Shown here piece by piece: positions 16,866-25,689 of a DNA stretch of 64,000 nt. The translations under genes and the position numbers were made by a program. Under the pieces are notes generated by a model that saw only the letters and a list, made by a program, of their open reading frames with translations, made no database searches and was not told the origin of the DNA. Source of the DNA: Clostridioides difficile_A (GTDB taxonomy: Bacteria > Bacillota > Clostridia > Peptostreptococcales > Peptostreptococcaceae). The stretch's first letter is position 1, and each line of letters starts with the position of its first letter. Where the stretch lies: contig OX246690.1 of NCBI GenBank assembly GCA_945909635.1, positions 682,001-746,000 of the forward strand. Reading direction: 5' to 3'.

Positions 16866-18755
16866 ATGAAAAATGAGATAGTAGTTATTGCTCCTTCTAA
16901 GCTATTTTCAGATACTGTATATGAAGTGCTTGAAGAATTACATATAAAAATTCCGTCATATATTGCTACAGGTAAAGAAACCATAGAACTAGCAGACAAT
17001 CTAATTAACTTAGGTACTAAAGTAATAATTACTCGTGGTCAAAATGTTGATTTATTGCGTAAACATGTTTCAATACCTATAGTAGACATTGGATACAAAT
17101 ACGAAGACATATTTTATTCATATAAAAAAGCACTTAAGTATTCCTCAAAAATAGGATTTATAGGTCTAGAATCATCATATAAGACAGCTAAACGATTCAA
17201 AGAAATCTCAAATTTTGATTTAGAAATACCTAAGTTAAATTCTCTTTATGAGTTTGAACATACAATAAAAGAATTAATTGATGATGGTATTGAAATTTTC
17301 ATAGGTGGTAAAACAACAAAAGAAATCACTTCTAAATATAATAAACCTTGTATAGAAACTGAAGTAGAAAAATCTTCTATTCATGCATCTATCAATGAAG
17401 CAATTCATCTATATAACATAGGAATTGAAAAGAGAATAAATAACTCTATTACAGAGGAAATTTTAGAATGTACTCACAGTGGTATAATTGCCATTGATAA
17501 AAATCACTCACAACTTTTTATAAATAATCAAGCAAAAAGATTACTATTTAACCAAGTTGATAAATTTATAAAAGATTATTTAACCTCTAGTGATATTTTA
17601 GATTCACTTAAAAATGGACACTCTCTATGCAACAACATAATTAATTTTAAAGGTTCTTCTCTTACATTTGACTGTTTTCCGATTATAATTGATAATTTAC
17701 ATTTTGGATGTGTTGCAATTATACAAGACATAGAAGATATTCAATCTACAGAAAAAGAAATAAGAGAAAGTCTGATTTCAAAATCTCATTGTGCAAAGAG
17801 TTCTTTTAATGATATATTAGGTTCGAGTGATGCATTAATGCACTCAGTAAACATGGCAAAGAAATTTGCTAAATCTGATTCCACAATTATAATTACTGGA
17901 GAATCTGGTACTGGTAAAGAAATATTTGCTCAAAGTATCCATAATTACAGTAATAGATTTGATGGACCTTTTGTGGCTATAAACTGTGCAGCGATACCTG
18001 AGAACATACTTGAAAGTGAACTGTTTGGGTATGTAAAAGGTGCTTTTACAGGTGCAAGAAACGAAGGCAAAGCAGGTGTATTTGAATTAGCACATAATGG
18101 AACTATATTTTTAGATGAAATAGGAGAGATTTCTAAAGATGTACAAGTCAAACTGCTTAGAGTATTGCAGGAGAGAGAAGTTACTAGAATAGGTGATACT
18201 AAAGTTGTACCTATTAATGTAAGGGTTATAACAGCTACTAATAAAAATCTAGTAGAGCAGATTGACAATAATAACTTTAGAGAAGATTTATTTTACAGGC
18301 TTTGTGTGTTGAAATTGGATTTGCCTCCTCTTAGAGAGAGAAAAGAAGATATAGAGCAACTGACATATGCTATTATATCTCAATATAATAAACCAGTTTC
18401 AATATCTGATTCTGCACTTAAACTATTAAGTAGATATGATTTTCCTGGTAATATAAGACAGTTAAAAAATATAGTGGAGAGATTGGTCGTTATGTGTGAT
18501 GATAATTTTATAGATGAATACTTGGTTTCTGACATCTTAATTTCTGAACCACATTTTAGAAAGGATACAAATTCAGCACCAACAACCGATTATTCTCCTA
18601 CTTTGGTGGATAATAAGATTGTAAATTATGAAAAAAAATTAATTCTTGAAACACTGGAGAAAAATAATGGAGTAAAATCTGCCACTGCAAGTCAACTAGG
18701 GATTAGTACTACTACTCTTTGGCGTAAACTTAAAAAATATGAGCTTTCTAATTAA
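16866..18755 (+). CDS. PrpR-type sigma-54-dependent transcriptional activator
   Basis: 629 residues in four parts: PrpR N-terminal sensor domain (about 1-190, with TRGQNVDLLRK and GFIGLESSYKTAKRF); PAS-like domain (about 195-300); AAA+ domain (about 315-560) with Walker A GESGTGKE at 345 and the sigma-54 contact loop GAFTGAR at 392; and a Fis-type HTH at the end (SATASQLGISTTTLWRKLKK). AAAAGGAGG precedes the ATG. It converges on the RraA/dehydrogenase/amidohydrolase/transporter operon, whose promoter has a -24/-12 element, so it is the probable activator. The PrpR_N domain usually senses a small organic acid. Confidence 0.93.
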   Translation: MKNEIVVIAPSKLFSDTVYEVLEELHIKIPSYIATGKETIELADNLINLGTKVIITRGQNVDLLRKHVSIPIVDIGYKYEDIFYSYKKALKYSSKIGFIGLESSYKTAKRFKEISNFDLEIPKLNSLYEFEHTIKELIDDGIEIFIGGKTTKEITSKYNKPCIETEVEKSSIHASINEAIHLYNIGIEKRINNSITEEILECTHSGIIAIDKNHSQLFINNQAKRLLFNQVDKFIKDYLTSSDILDSLKNGHSLCNNIINFKGSSLTFDCFPIIIDNLHFGCVAIIQDIEDIQSTEKEIRESLISKSHCAKSSFNDILGSSDALMHSVNMAKKFAKSDSTIIITGESGTGKEIFAQSIHNYSNRFDGPFVAINCAAIPENILESELFGYVKGAFTGARNEGKAGVFELAHNGTIFLDEIGEISKDVQVKLLRVLQEREVTRIGDTKVVPINVRVITATNKNLVEQIDNNNFREDLFYRLCVLKLDLPPLRERKEDIEQLTYAIISQYNKPVSISDSALKLLSRYDFPGNIRQLKNIVERLVVMCDDNFIDEYLVSDILISEPHFRKDTNSAPTTDYSPTLVDNKIVNYEKKLILETLEKNNGVKSATASQLGISTTTLWRKLKKYELSN

Positions 18756-18806
18756 ATAAAATAATAATTAAGTAAAATGTTCGTTAAATAAAATGTTCAT
18801 TAAATA

Positions 18807-18844
18807 AAAATACGATTAACTAAATTGATAGTTAATCGTATTTT
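18807..18844. terminator. Bidirectional terminator between activator and operon
   Basis: Perfect 15-bp stem (AAAATACGATTAACT and its complement) with an 8-nt loop between convergent genes; T-tracts on both strands. Just before it, a 16-bp sequence (AAAATGTTCRTTAAAT) is repeated twice. Confidence 0.9.
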
Positions 18845-18896
18845 GAAATTTATATGTATAAATATTTTATAGATATAGAGTAGAGGTCATTTATTA

Positions 18897-19595
18897 TTAT
18901 GCTCTGTAAACATCATCTATAATTTCTACACCTTTTTTTTCTAACGTTTCTTTTACCCAATCTCTATTTGCAGTTCCTTCAGAAGCCTTTACCACCTTAG
19001 CATGGTCTTGCTGAGCATTTGCTTCTGCTTTCTCAATAAGGTCTACTGCATCATTTTTAGGAATTACGATTACACCATCTTGGTCTCCTAGTATTATATC
19101 ACCTGGATTAACAGCAATCCCACCTATAGATATAGGAACATTTACTTCACCAGGACCTTCTTTATATGGACCACCTGGAGTAGTTCCTGTAGCATATATT
19201 GGACAATTAGACTTTGATATAACATCAATATCTCTTATTGGACCATCTATTACTATTCCAGCTACTTTTTTGAAATCTGCAAGATATTTGTACATTATCT
19301 CTCCCATAATAGCTTGTGTTCTATCTCCATTATTAGATAGTATTATTATATCTCCCTCTTGAGCTATATTAAGAGCTTGATGAAGCATTAAATTATCTCC
19401 TGGTCTTGATTTTACTGTTAATGCAACTCCACACATTTTGTTTTGTGGTGAAGACATTAACTTTATTTCTGAACTTAATGCACTTGACCTATACATGCAA
19501 TCTCCCACATTTGCTGCTGGTAATACACTGAATCTTTTTACAAGTTCTTTATCTGGTAAGTCTCTTTTTAAATATACTCTATTTCCTATTGTCAT
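18897..19595 (-). CDS. RraA-like 4-hydroxy-4-methyl-2-oxoglutarate aldolase family protein
   Basis: 232 residues with ANVGDCM, the substrate/metal region GEIMYKYLADFKKVAG, IVIDGPIRD and GDQDGVIVIP, as in class II HMG/CHA aldolases and RraA. The family cleaves 2-oxo-4-hydroxy acids to pyruvate or decarboxylates oxaloacetate. It is the last gene of the four-gene sigma-54 operon, beside a hydroxyacid dehydrogenase and a dicarboxylate transporter, which fits catabolism of a hydroxy or branched dicarboxylic acid. RraA-type RNase E inhibition is unlikely in this setting. Confidence 0.85.
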   Translation of the reverse strand: MTIGNRVYLKRDLPDKELVKRFSVLPAANVGDCMYRSSALSSEIKLMSSPQNKMCGVALTVKSRPGDNLMLHQALNIAQEGDIIILSNNGDRTQAIMGEIMYKYLADFKKVAGIVIDGPIRDIDVISKSNCPIYATGTTPGGPYKEGPGEVNVPISIGGIAVNPGDIILGDQDGVIVIPKNDAVDLIEKAEANAQQDHAKVVKASEGTANRDWVKETLEKKGVEIIDDVYRA

Positions 19596-19628
19596 TTTAA
19601 ATTCCTCCTAATAAGTGTTTATTATTTA

Positions 19629-20612
19629 CTAATCGTTGTATATAGTTGCATTATCCCAATCTATTGATTTTACTGGCCATGTAGGATTTTTACCTTCAAA
19701 TACTTCATTAACTCCAATTGCAGAGTGTAAAGAGGCTCTATTAGTAGCTTCTTTAGTTGCTGCTCCTATATGAGGAGATACCACAACATTATCTAAATAC
19801 AATATAGGATTTTTTGAATCAACTGGTTCTTGTTGTAATACATCTAAACCAGCACCTGCTATAATATTATCTCTACATGCTTCATATAAGGCTTGTTCAT
19901 CTACAACACTTCCTCTTGCTGCATTTATAAAAAACGCTGTTTCTTTCATCATATTAAACTGTTCTTTTCCTATAAAGTTTTTAGTAATAGAAGTTGTTGG
20001 ACAGTGAACAGAAACAAAATCACTTTCTTTATATATCTTGTCTATATCCCTAGTTACTTCTATGCCTTTTGGGAAATCTTTAGATGATTTATATGGGTCA
20101 TATGCAACCACTTTCATATTAAATCCATCCATACACATCTTAGCAACTCTTGAACCTATGTTTCCACATCCAATAATTCCTACAGTTTTTCCATCAAGCT
20201 CACATTTAGGAGTTCTTAATTTAGCTTTATAATAGTCCTCTATAAAGCTTTTTCTTACTTTTGTATAATTTCTAGAGCAATATAACATATACATTAGTGT
20301 TACTTCTGCAACAGAAGTACTATTTGCTACTGGACAATACAATACTTGAACACCAAATTCTTTTGCAGCTTCCAAGTCTACAGTATCAAATCCTGCACCA
20401 TGACGTACTATTACTTTTAAGTTATCAGCAGCTTCAAATACCTCTCTTGTTATTTTAGATAACCTAACTATAATTGCATCAATACCTTTTATATCATTTA
20501 TTATATCTTTAGTATCCATACCTGAACCAGTTATTAGTTCATGTCCTCTACCTTCTAAGTAATCTCTTCCTTCTTGCATTATTTCTTGTGGCAATAATAT
20601 TTTCCAACCCAT
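19629..20612 (-). CDS. D-isomer-specific 2-hydroxyacid dehydrogenase
   Basis: 327 residues. The NAD-binding loop GIIGCGNIGSRVA lies in the second domain. The catalytic Arg is in the NAARGSVVDE region, with Glu in QQEPVD and His in SPHIGAAT, the full set for phosphoglycerate/lactate dehydrogenase-like enzymes. It probably interconverts a 2-oxo and a D-2-hydroxy acid in the pathway fed by the transporter. A short gap to the amidohydrolase upstream indicates cotranscription. The length fits SerA-like enzymes without an ACT domain. Confidence 0.9.
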   Translation of the reverse strand: MGWKILLPQEIMQEGRDYLEGRGHELITGSGMDTKDIINDIKGIDAIIVRLSKITREVFEAADNLKVIVRHGAGFDTVDLEAAKEFGVQVLYCPVANSTSVAEVTLMYMLYCSRNYTKVRKSFIEDYYKAKLRTPKCELDGKTVGIIGCGNIGSRVAKMCMDGFNMKVVAYDPYKSSKDFPKGIEVTRDIDKIYKESDFVSVHCPTTSITKNFIGKEQFNMMKETAFFINAARGSVVDEQALYEACRDNIIAGAGLDVLQQEPVDSKNPILYLDNVVVSPHIGAATKEATNRASLHSAIGVNEVFEGKNPTWPVKSIDWDNATIYND

Positions 20613-20626
20613 TTTCTTCCTCCTAA

Positions 20627-21766
20627 TTAATTTTCATATATGTAATCTGGGGCACAATATACTATAAATCCATCTTTTATGGTCATTTCTGTTTTTAATA
20701 ATTTATCTGCCTCGAATTTACTACCTTTCCAATCTGTATAAATTTGTTTAATATTCATGATGTCAAATATTGCTACATCTGCATTTGCACCTTCTGATAA
20801 GCATCCTATCTGATTTTCCATTTTCATAAGTTTAGCTGGATTCTGTGTTGTCATTTTTACAACATCATATAGACTTATTCCCATACATATGTATCTAGAC
20901 ATAAGGTTTGGCAGAGAGAATATAGGTCTTCTAAACATGCTTGCCAACACCAAATCTGTGCTACAAATATCAGCTATAAACCCTTGTTCCTTTGCTTTTA
21001 ACATGACTTCAAAATCCCCATGTTTTCGACCTTCTCCTGTATCAAATATGATTCCTCTTTCCCTTGCTTTCTTCACACATTCATATAAATTTCCACTTGA
21101 GTCGAGGATAGTATTTTGAACGCCTTGATATACATGTTCAAATATATCTCCTGGTCTTAATATGTTTAATACTTCTTCTGTAGGAACTGGTAAATTTGTA
21201 CAATGAACTTCAACAGGACATCCTATTTTTTCAGCTATTTTAATAGTTTCTTTTAATGGTTCTATTCCTAGACCTTCTACTAAATTTTCACTTAATCTTA
21301 TTTTTAGACCTAATATATTATCTTTATTTTCATTGTATATTCGTTCTATTTTTTCATGATTAAAATACTTTGGGTCAATACATTCATGGTAGCTAGTAGT
21401 TACCAAACCTGCTGAGCAAACTTGCAAGAAACTTTTTATATTAACTTTACTTCTAGCCACAATTGAAGATTTAAATAGTTGGTAATTTGCTACTCCTGCT
21501 GAACAATCAATTGCACTAGTAACACCTGTTGGAAGATATGTACTATCTGGATATATGCCAATTTCAGTTCCATCTGCAAACATATGAGCATGTGCATCAA
21601 TCAACCCAGGAAAAACAAATTTACCTCTTGCATCTATTGTGTGTTTTGCTTTATCACCATGTTTATATTCAGTTACTTTTCCGTTGTATATAGCAATTGT
21701 TTTATTTCCATTTACATTGTTTTTAGGGTCTATTACATGACCATTTACAATAAGTAAATCTAGCAT
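20627..21766 (-). CDS. Amidohydrolase/deacetylase family metallohydrolase
   Basis: 379 residues. After a small beta domain comes PGLIDAHAHMF (metal ligands H59 and H61), a lysine in ILGLKIRLSEN (possible carboxylated Lys), EVHCTN (His), and a late DICSTDLV (Asp). This matches the dihydroorotase-like amidohydrolase/deacetylase subgroup (EF_0837-like). It could hydrolyse an N-acyl or cyclic amide precursor before the dehydrogenase and aldolase act. It lies between the transporter and dehydrogenase genes on the same strand. Confidence 0.85.
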   Translation of the reverse strand: MLDLLIVNGHVIDPKNNVNGNKTIAIYNGKVTEYKHGDKAKHTIDARGKFVFPGLIDAHAHMFADGTEIGIYPDSTYLPTGVTSAIDCSAGVANYQLFKSSIVARSKVNIKSFLQVCSAGLVTTSYHECIDPKYFNHEKIERIYNENKDNILGLKIRLSENLVEGLGIEPLKETIKIAEKIGCPVEVHCTNLPVPTEEVLNILRPGDIFEHVYQGVQNTILDSSGNLYECVKKARERGIIFDTGEGRKHGDFEVMLKAKEQGFIADICSTDLVLASMFRRPIFSLPNLMSRYICMGISLYDVVKMTTQNPAKLMKMENQIGCLSEGANADVAIFDIMNIKQIYTDWKGSKFEADKLLKTEMTIKDGFIVYCAPDYIYEN

Positions 21767-21802
21767 AATTATTCATCTCCAATATATAAATTTAATGTGT
21801 AC

Positions 21803-23215
21803 TTACCATAATCCAATTATTTTCCAGTAAGGTAAACCTATTACTAAGAATATTACTAATGCAACCATTACCATGATAGTACCTACTTTCCAGAAGTCCT
21901 TTTGAGATACATATCCTGATGCAAAGGCTATAAGACCAGCTCCATTTCCATAATGAGTCAATAAAGCTCCATAACTTGCAAAGAATGCTAATAATAATGT
22001 AACTATCATTGGGTTTGCTTTAGTAGATAAAACTATTGCAAATAGTACAGGATAAAAAGATGCTACAAAAGCACTATTTGATACGAAGAAATATCTAACT
22101 GCTAAACTTACTAATAATAGAACTATTGTAACTAATAATCCATTTATATCTGATAGATTAAGTACAGTACCCAATTTATCAGCTAACCAATTGTAAAACC
22201 CTGCATCAGCTAATGAACCGGCAATACCATAAAATGCACCATACCATATAAATACATTCCATGCTCCTTTAGCACCAATAACATCATCCCAATCTAAAAT
22301 ACCTGCTATAAGGACTAATGCTAAGAATACAAATCCTACTACCTGCATATTTAAGTTTATAAAAGGTATTTTTTCACCAAACATCCATCCAAGAATTGCA
22401 AGAATAAAGAATACAACTAGTATCTTTTCTTGTTTTGTAATAGTACCTAATGATTCCAAATCTTTTCTTATCTGTGGTTTAATATCTGTTAAATGAGTTA
22501 AACCTGGTTTGTATATCTTATATACTATAAGTGGTGCTACTAGTAAGAATAAACCTGCTGGTACGACTGATGCCATAAACCAAGTTCCCCAAGTTAAGTT
22601 AACACCTAACATACTTGATGCCAAAGAAACTGTTATCGCATTGGTTGCCATACCTGTCAAAAATAATGCTGCTGTCCCTTGAGATACTACATATGTTAAT
22701 ACTGTTAAATATGCACCTAATTTTTTAGGCTCATCATCAGGTTTAGAACCTGCACCTTCTGCTATATTTCTAAATATAGGGTATATAATAGTTGTTCTAG
22801 ATGAATTTGAACCTGTAGCAGGGCTAAGTATTAAATCGCTTATCATCATTAGGTATCCAAGCCCTAAGGTAGAATCTCCTGCTCTTAGTAAAAGGTTATA
22901 TGCCATACGTTTTCCTAATCCTGTCTTTACAAAAGCTGTACAAACAATAGTTACAACAACTAAAAACCAAGTCATCTTATCTGAATATCCATGAAGTAGT
23001 ATTGACTCGTCCATAAACATAAGTGCTACACCTACAATGATTAAAGTGATGATTGGTTCTTTAAATGGTTTAATAACAAGACCTGCTAGTAAACCTAGAT
23101 ATAAAGCAACAATATCCCAAGTTTCTTTTTTTAATCCTTGTGGTGCAGGTAAGCTCCATACGATTATTGGTATAGCTGCAACAAGTAAGAATTTCATCAA
23201 CTGTTTTTTATTCAT
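21803..23215 (-). CDS. DASS (SLC13/CitT-like) anion:sodium symporter
   Basis: 470 residues, about 11-12 membrane helices. The paired SN(S/T) motifs of the family are present (GSNSSRTTIIYP near residue 136 and VSNSAFVASFYP near 376), with the GNGAGLIAF segment near the C-terminus. Substrates of relatives are di- and tricarboxylates such as malate, 2-oxoglutarate and citrate. It is the first gene of the operon, directly behind the -24/-12 promoter, so uptake is the step that is induced first. Confidence 0.9.
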   Translation of the reverse strand: MNKKQLMKFLLVAAIPIIVWSLPAPQGLKKETWDIVALYLGLLAGLVIKPFKEPIITLIIVGVALMFMDESILLHGYSDKMTWFLVVVTIVCTAFVKTGLGKRMAYNLLLRAGDSTLGLGYLMMISDLILSPATGSNSSRTTIIYPIFRNIAEGAGSKPDDEPKKLGAYLTVLTYVVSQGTAALFLTGMATNAITVSLASSMLGVNLTWGTWFMASVVPAGLFLLVAPLIVYKIYKPGLTHLTDIKPQIRKDLESLGTITKQEKILVVFFILAILGWMFGEKIPFINLNMQVVGFVFLALVLIAGILDWDDVIGAKGAWNVFIWYGAFYGIAGSLADAGFYNWLADKLGTVLNLSDINGLLVTIVLLLVSLAVRYFFVSNSAFVASFYPVLFAIVLSTKANPMIVTLLLAFFASYGALLTHYGNGAGLIAFASGYVSQKDFWKVGTIMVMVALVIFLVIGLPYWKIIGLW

Positions 23216-23257
23216 TTTTTTCTCCTTATTTTATTTTAGATTTATACTAAGTTATAA

Positions 23258-23276
23258 AAGCACAAAATATGCCAAC
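23258..23276 (-). promoter_or_regulatory. Sigma-54 (-24/-12) promoter of the anion-transporter operon
   Basis: On the minus strand the sequence reads TTGGCATATTTTGTGCTT: GG and GC are separated by exactly 10 nt, matching TGGCAC-N5-TTGCW in all key positions except one C to T. It is about 45 bp upstream of the transporter start, and a sigma-54 activator gene lies at the other end of the cluster. Confidence 0.85.
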
Positions 23277-23328
23277 TTTTCAGATTAATACTATTTTTTT
23301 ATTTTTTTGTGTAATTTATTACGATTTA

Positions 23329-23461
23329 ATTGAGAATCGAATCGATTCAATAAGAATTTATAAAAACCTTTTCTTAGATAGTATCAGTAGTAGTGCTTTA
23401 TTTTACGATGTTGCATTTCAAAATGAAATACAATAGTTCTAAAATGAAATGTAATATTTCA
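23329..23461. promoter_or_regulatory. Candidate upstream activator sites
   Basis: Three dyads lie upstream of the -24 element: ATTGAGAATCG..CGATTCAAT (23329-23351), TTGCATTTCA-AAA-TGAAATACAA (23411-23433) and TGAAAT-N5-ATTTCA (23445-23461). The last two share the TGAAAT/ATTTCA half-site. Enhancer sites for PrpR-type activators usually lie 80-200 bp upstream, as here. Assignment is inference. Confidence 0.6.
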
Positions 23462-23816
23462 ATTATTAATAAAGCGATACAAAGTATATCTTTAAACAAA
23501 GACATAAATAATATGTGACAATTAAAGAAAACATTAAATCTAAATTTTATTATATATATAATTGTATAAATAGTTACATGTATCACTATATAAGTTAGAA
23601 AAAGAATATCTATATACTATCTTTAGAAATAAATAAGAAAATGTAGTTTGGATAAATAGGGAAGAGGACTTTAGAAATGTGGTTTTAAAGATTATAAGGT
23701 GCATAAGTCGTTGAAAGAAGGCTGATAAATAATAATACTGAGATATATTTATTAAGGGAAATCATTAATATGATACAATAAATATAATATGATAAAGTAG
23801 AAAAAATTTAAAATAT

Positions 23817-23936
23817 ATGGGTAAATCTTATGAAGATTTTATAGAATCAAAATGTTACATAATGGGATGCTCTGGAAGATATTTTCTTAAAAAAAAGAAT
23901 AGTGAAAAACTTTTAGAGACTGAAAATTTTATATGA
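23817..23936 (+). other. Short ORF of 39 codons
   Basis: ATG to TGA frame encoding MGKSYEDFIESKCYIMGCSG at its start. It lacks a clear ribosome site and lies just upstream of the broken cdd1-like gene. It may be part of the same decayed locus; I do not recognise it. Confidence 0.3.
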
Positions 23937-23964
23937 AGAGTAAACTTCAGAAAGATGGTGTATT

Positions 23965-24210
23965 ATGGGTGAGTTACAAAAAATTCCAGGGGTAGGGAAA
24001 GCAACATAAAAATCTTTAATAATGTTAGGGTATACAACAATCGAATCACTTAAAGATGCAAATCCAACAGAAATGTATGAAAAAGAATGCTTAATGTGTG
24101 GACAACATATAGATAGATGTCAGTTATATGTATATAGATGTGCAGTATATTTTGCATCAACTGAAAATCCAGAATCAGAAAAATTAAAGTGGTGGTATTG
24201 GAAAGATTAA
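23965..24210 (+). pseudogene. Cdd1-like (Pathogenicity locus, HhH) gene with in-frame stop
   Basis: Translation from ATG 23965 gives GELQKIPGVGKAT, then an in-frame TAA at 24007-24009, then continues in the same frame as KSLIMLGYTTIESLKDANP and ends KLKWWYWKD at 24210. The helix-hairpin-helix IPGVGKA and the GQHIDRCQLYVYRCAVYFA block are typical of the Cdd1 family named after the C. difficile toxin locus border gene. A single nonsense codon inactivates it unless translation restarts at ATG 24022. No toxin genes are nearby. Confidence 0.75.
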
Positions 24211-24238
24211 AAAAACTTTTAAAAATTTAAGAATCAAT

Positions 24239-24292
24239 AAAAGAGTTAAAAATTCGTTTTAAATATTGATAAGAACGAATATTTAACTCTTT
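24239..24292 (+). terminator. Hairpin after the cdd1-like pseudogene
   Basis: Imperfect stem AAAGAGTTAAA..TTTAACTCTTT with an inner AATTCGTT/AACGAAT helix. Confidence 0.6.
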
Positions 24293-24379
24293 CTTAGTTG
24301 TAAATTTTATGTAAATCTATCAATCTAAATATCTATCCATATAGTTAAATATACTATTCAACAAAATAGATTGAGATAA

Positions 24380-24649
24380 TTAATTAGAAACTGCTTCTTC
24401 AAGCCATTTTCTGCACTGTTCAATATTTATCATAGGGTCGAAACCTTGGTCTTTACCCTTATTTAAAAGCATATCACAAGGGAAAGTGTCACATTCACCA
24501 CAATGATTAAGCTTCTTATCTTCACAACAAGTTTTAACCTTACATTCTCCACCCCAAAATGGCTTTTCCATATTTGGACAGCCAGTGCAATTTACTTGCT
24601 CTTTTCTTGTACAACTGTTACAACAGACACCACATCTTGATTCAAACAT
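24380..24649 (-). CDS. Cysteine-rich DUF3795-like protein
   Basis: 89 residues with ten or more cysteines, arranged CGVCCNSC, CTGCPN, CKVKTCC and CGECDTFPC, suggesting metal or Fe-S binding. AAAGGA lies 9 nt before ATG 24649; TTG 24655 is too close to it. It is similar to small DUF3795 proteins of unknown function in anaerobes. It is monocistronic. Confidence 0.75.
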   Translation of the reverse strand: MFESRCGVCCNSCTRKEQVNCTGCPNMEKPFWGGECKVKTCCEDKKLNHCGECDTFPCDMLLNKGKDQGFDPMINIEQCRKWLEEAVSN

Positions 24650-24687
24650 ATTCAAACATCCTTTCTAGTACTAGTATTATAAAATAA

Positions 24688-24736
24688 ATTTAGATGACTC
24701 TGTAGCTTCAAATAATTGATTTTGAGTCATCTAAAT
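24688..24736 (-). terminator. Terminator of the GNAT gene (minus strand)
   Basis: Perfect 13-bp stem ATTTAGATGACTC/GAGTCATCTAAAT with a 23-nt loop, followed on the minus strand by TTATTTTAT. Confidence 0.75.
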
Positions 24737-24780
24737 ATCACACATAAAGTTATTGTCTCTGATATACTAAATTATAAAGA

Positions 24781-25293
24781 CTATTCAAAAAATTCTTTTG
24801 CATATTCTACAACACCAGAGACTCCTTTAAACCCACCTTCTAATAATTCTATAGCCATGAAGTTTTCATCTGGTACTTCAAATGGAGCCATTATATTAAA
24901 TTTACTTGCTACCTGATAGCCAAATTTAGGATAATACTTGTCATGACCTAAGACAACACAACCTCTATATCCTTTTTCCTTTGCTATTTTATGTCCTTCT
25001 TCAATTAGCTTTGTACCGATTTTTTTACCTTGCATACTAGGAGAAACCGATACAGGTGCTAATGTTAAAAGTACATCATTTCCAACTTTTATTTCTGTAA
25101 ATAAGATATGACCAACTATATTTCCATCATACTCAGCTACTATTGAAAGTTCTTGAACAAAGTTATCGCTATTTCTTAAACGATTAACAAGATTATGCTC
25201 ATCATGGTCAGAAACTTCTTCATTTTCAAAGGCAGACTTAATAACATCATACACTTTACTTTTATCACTTTCTTTTTCCTGTCTAATTATCAT
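24781..25293 (-). CDS. GNAT acetyltransferase (YhbS-like)
   Basis: 170 residues from ATG 25293, which sits behind GAGAGGTGTAATTAAA; an upstream ATG in the same frame has no such site. It starts MIIRQEKESDKSKVYDVIK and carries LAPVSVSPSMQGKKIGTKLI (acetyl-CoA loop) and VVLGHDKYYPKFGY, the signature of predicted N-acetyltransferases like YhbS. The acceptor is unknown. Confidence 0.85.
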   Translation of the reverse strand: MIIRQEKESDKSKVYDVIKSAFENEEVSDHDEHNLVNRLRNSDNFVQELSIVAEYDGNIVGHILFTEIKVGNDVLLTLAPVSVSPSMQGKKIGTKLIEEGHKIAKEKGYRGCVVLGHDKYYPKFGYQVASKFNIMAPFEVPDENFMAIELLEGGFKGVSGVVEYAKEFFE

Positions 25294-25466
25294 TTTAATT
25301 ACACCTCTCAAGGTCAAATATTTATTTACTATATTCAATAAATTTTTAGCTATATTTAATTAACTTTCATTATATAATATAATAGTTAGTTTCACACTAA
25401 ATCTTTAGTATATTATTAAATAAATTTAAATAATAATATTATTATGTACATTTATACCTTTAAGTA

Positions 25467-25676
25467 TATCAAGCATATAGTTTTTAAATAACATACATAT
25501 TATTCTTAAATATCAAGCATATAGTTTTTAAATAACATACGTATTATTCTTAAATAAAAAGCACACAACTTTTAAATAACATACATATAACTATTAGATA
25601 AAAAACATATAGCCTTTAACTGATAGGTACATAATTATTAAATAAAAAACACATAACATCTAAATAAGTAGTAGAG
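25467..25676. repeat. 22-bp AT-rich minisatellite, about nine copies
   Basis: The unit is roughly CATAYATTYTTAAATAAAAAAG. Alternating variants give a 44-bp higher-order period: TATCAAGCATATAG occurs at 25467 and 25511, with aligned copies at about 25559, 25605 and 25649. The first two 44-bp units are almost identical and later ones diverge. It occupies most of the gap between two minus-strand genes. Not CRISPR: units are contiguous with no spacers. Confidence 0.8.
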
Positions 25677-25689
25677 TAGTAAGTATAGA

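Noticed and set aside
23398..23586. Minus-strand 62-codon ORF
   Set aside because: It covers the enhancer-like dyads, has no ribosome site and gives a product of mainly Ile, Phe and Leu.
25467..25676. Possible CRISPR-like array
   Set aside because: Units of 22 bp are contiguous, degenerate and AT-only, with no unique spacers and no cas genes nearby.
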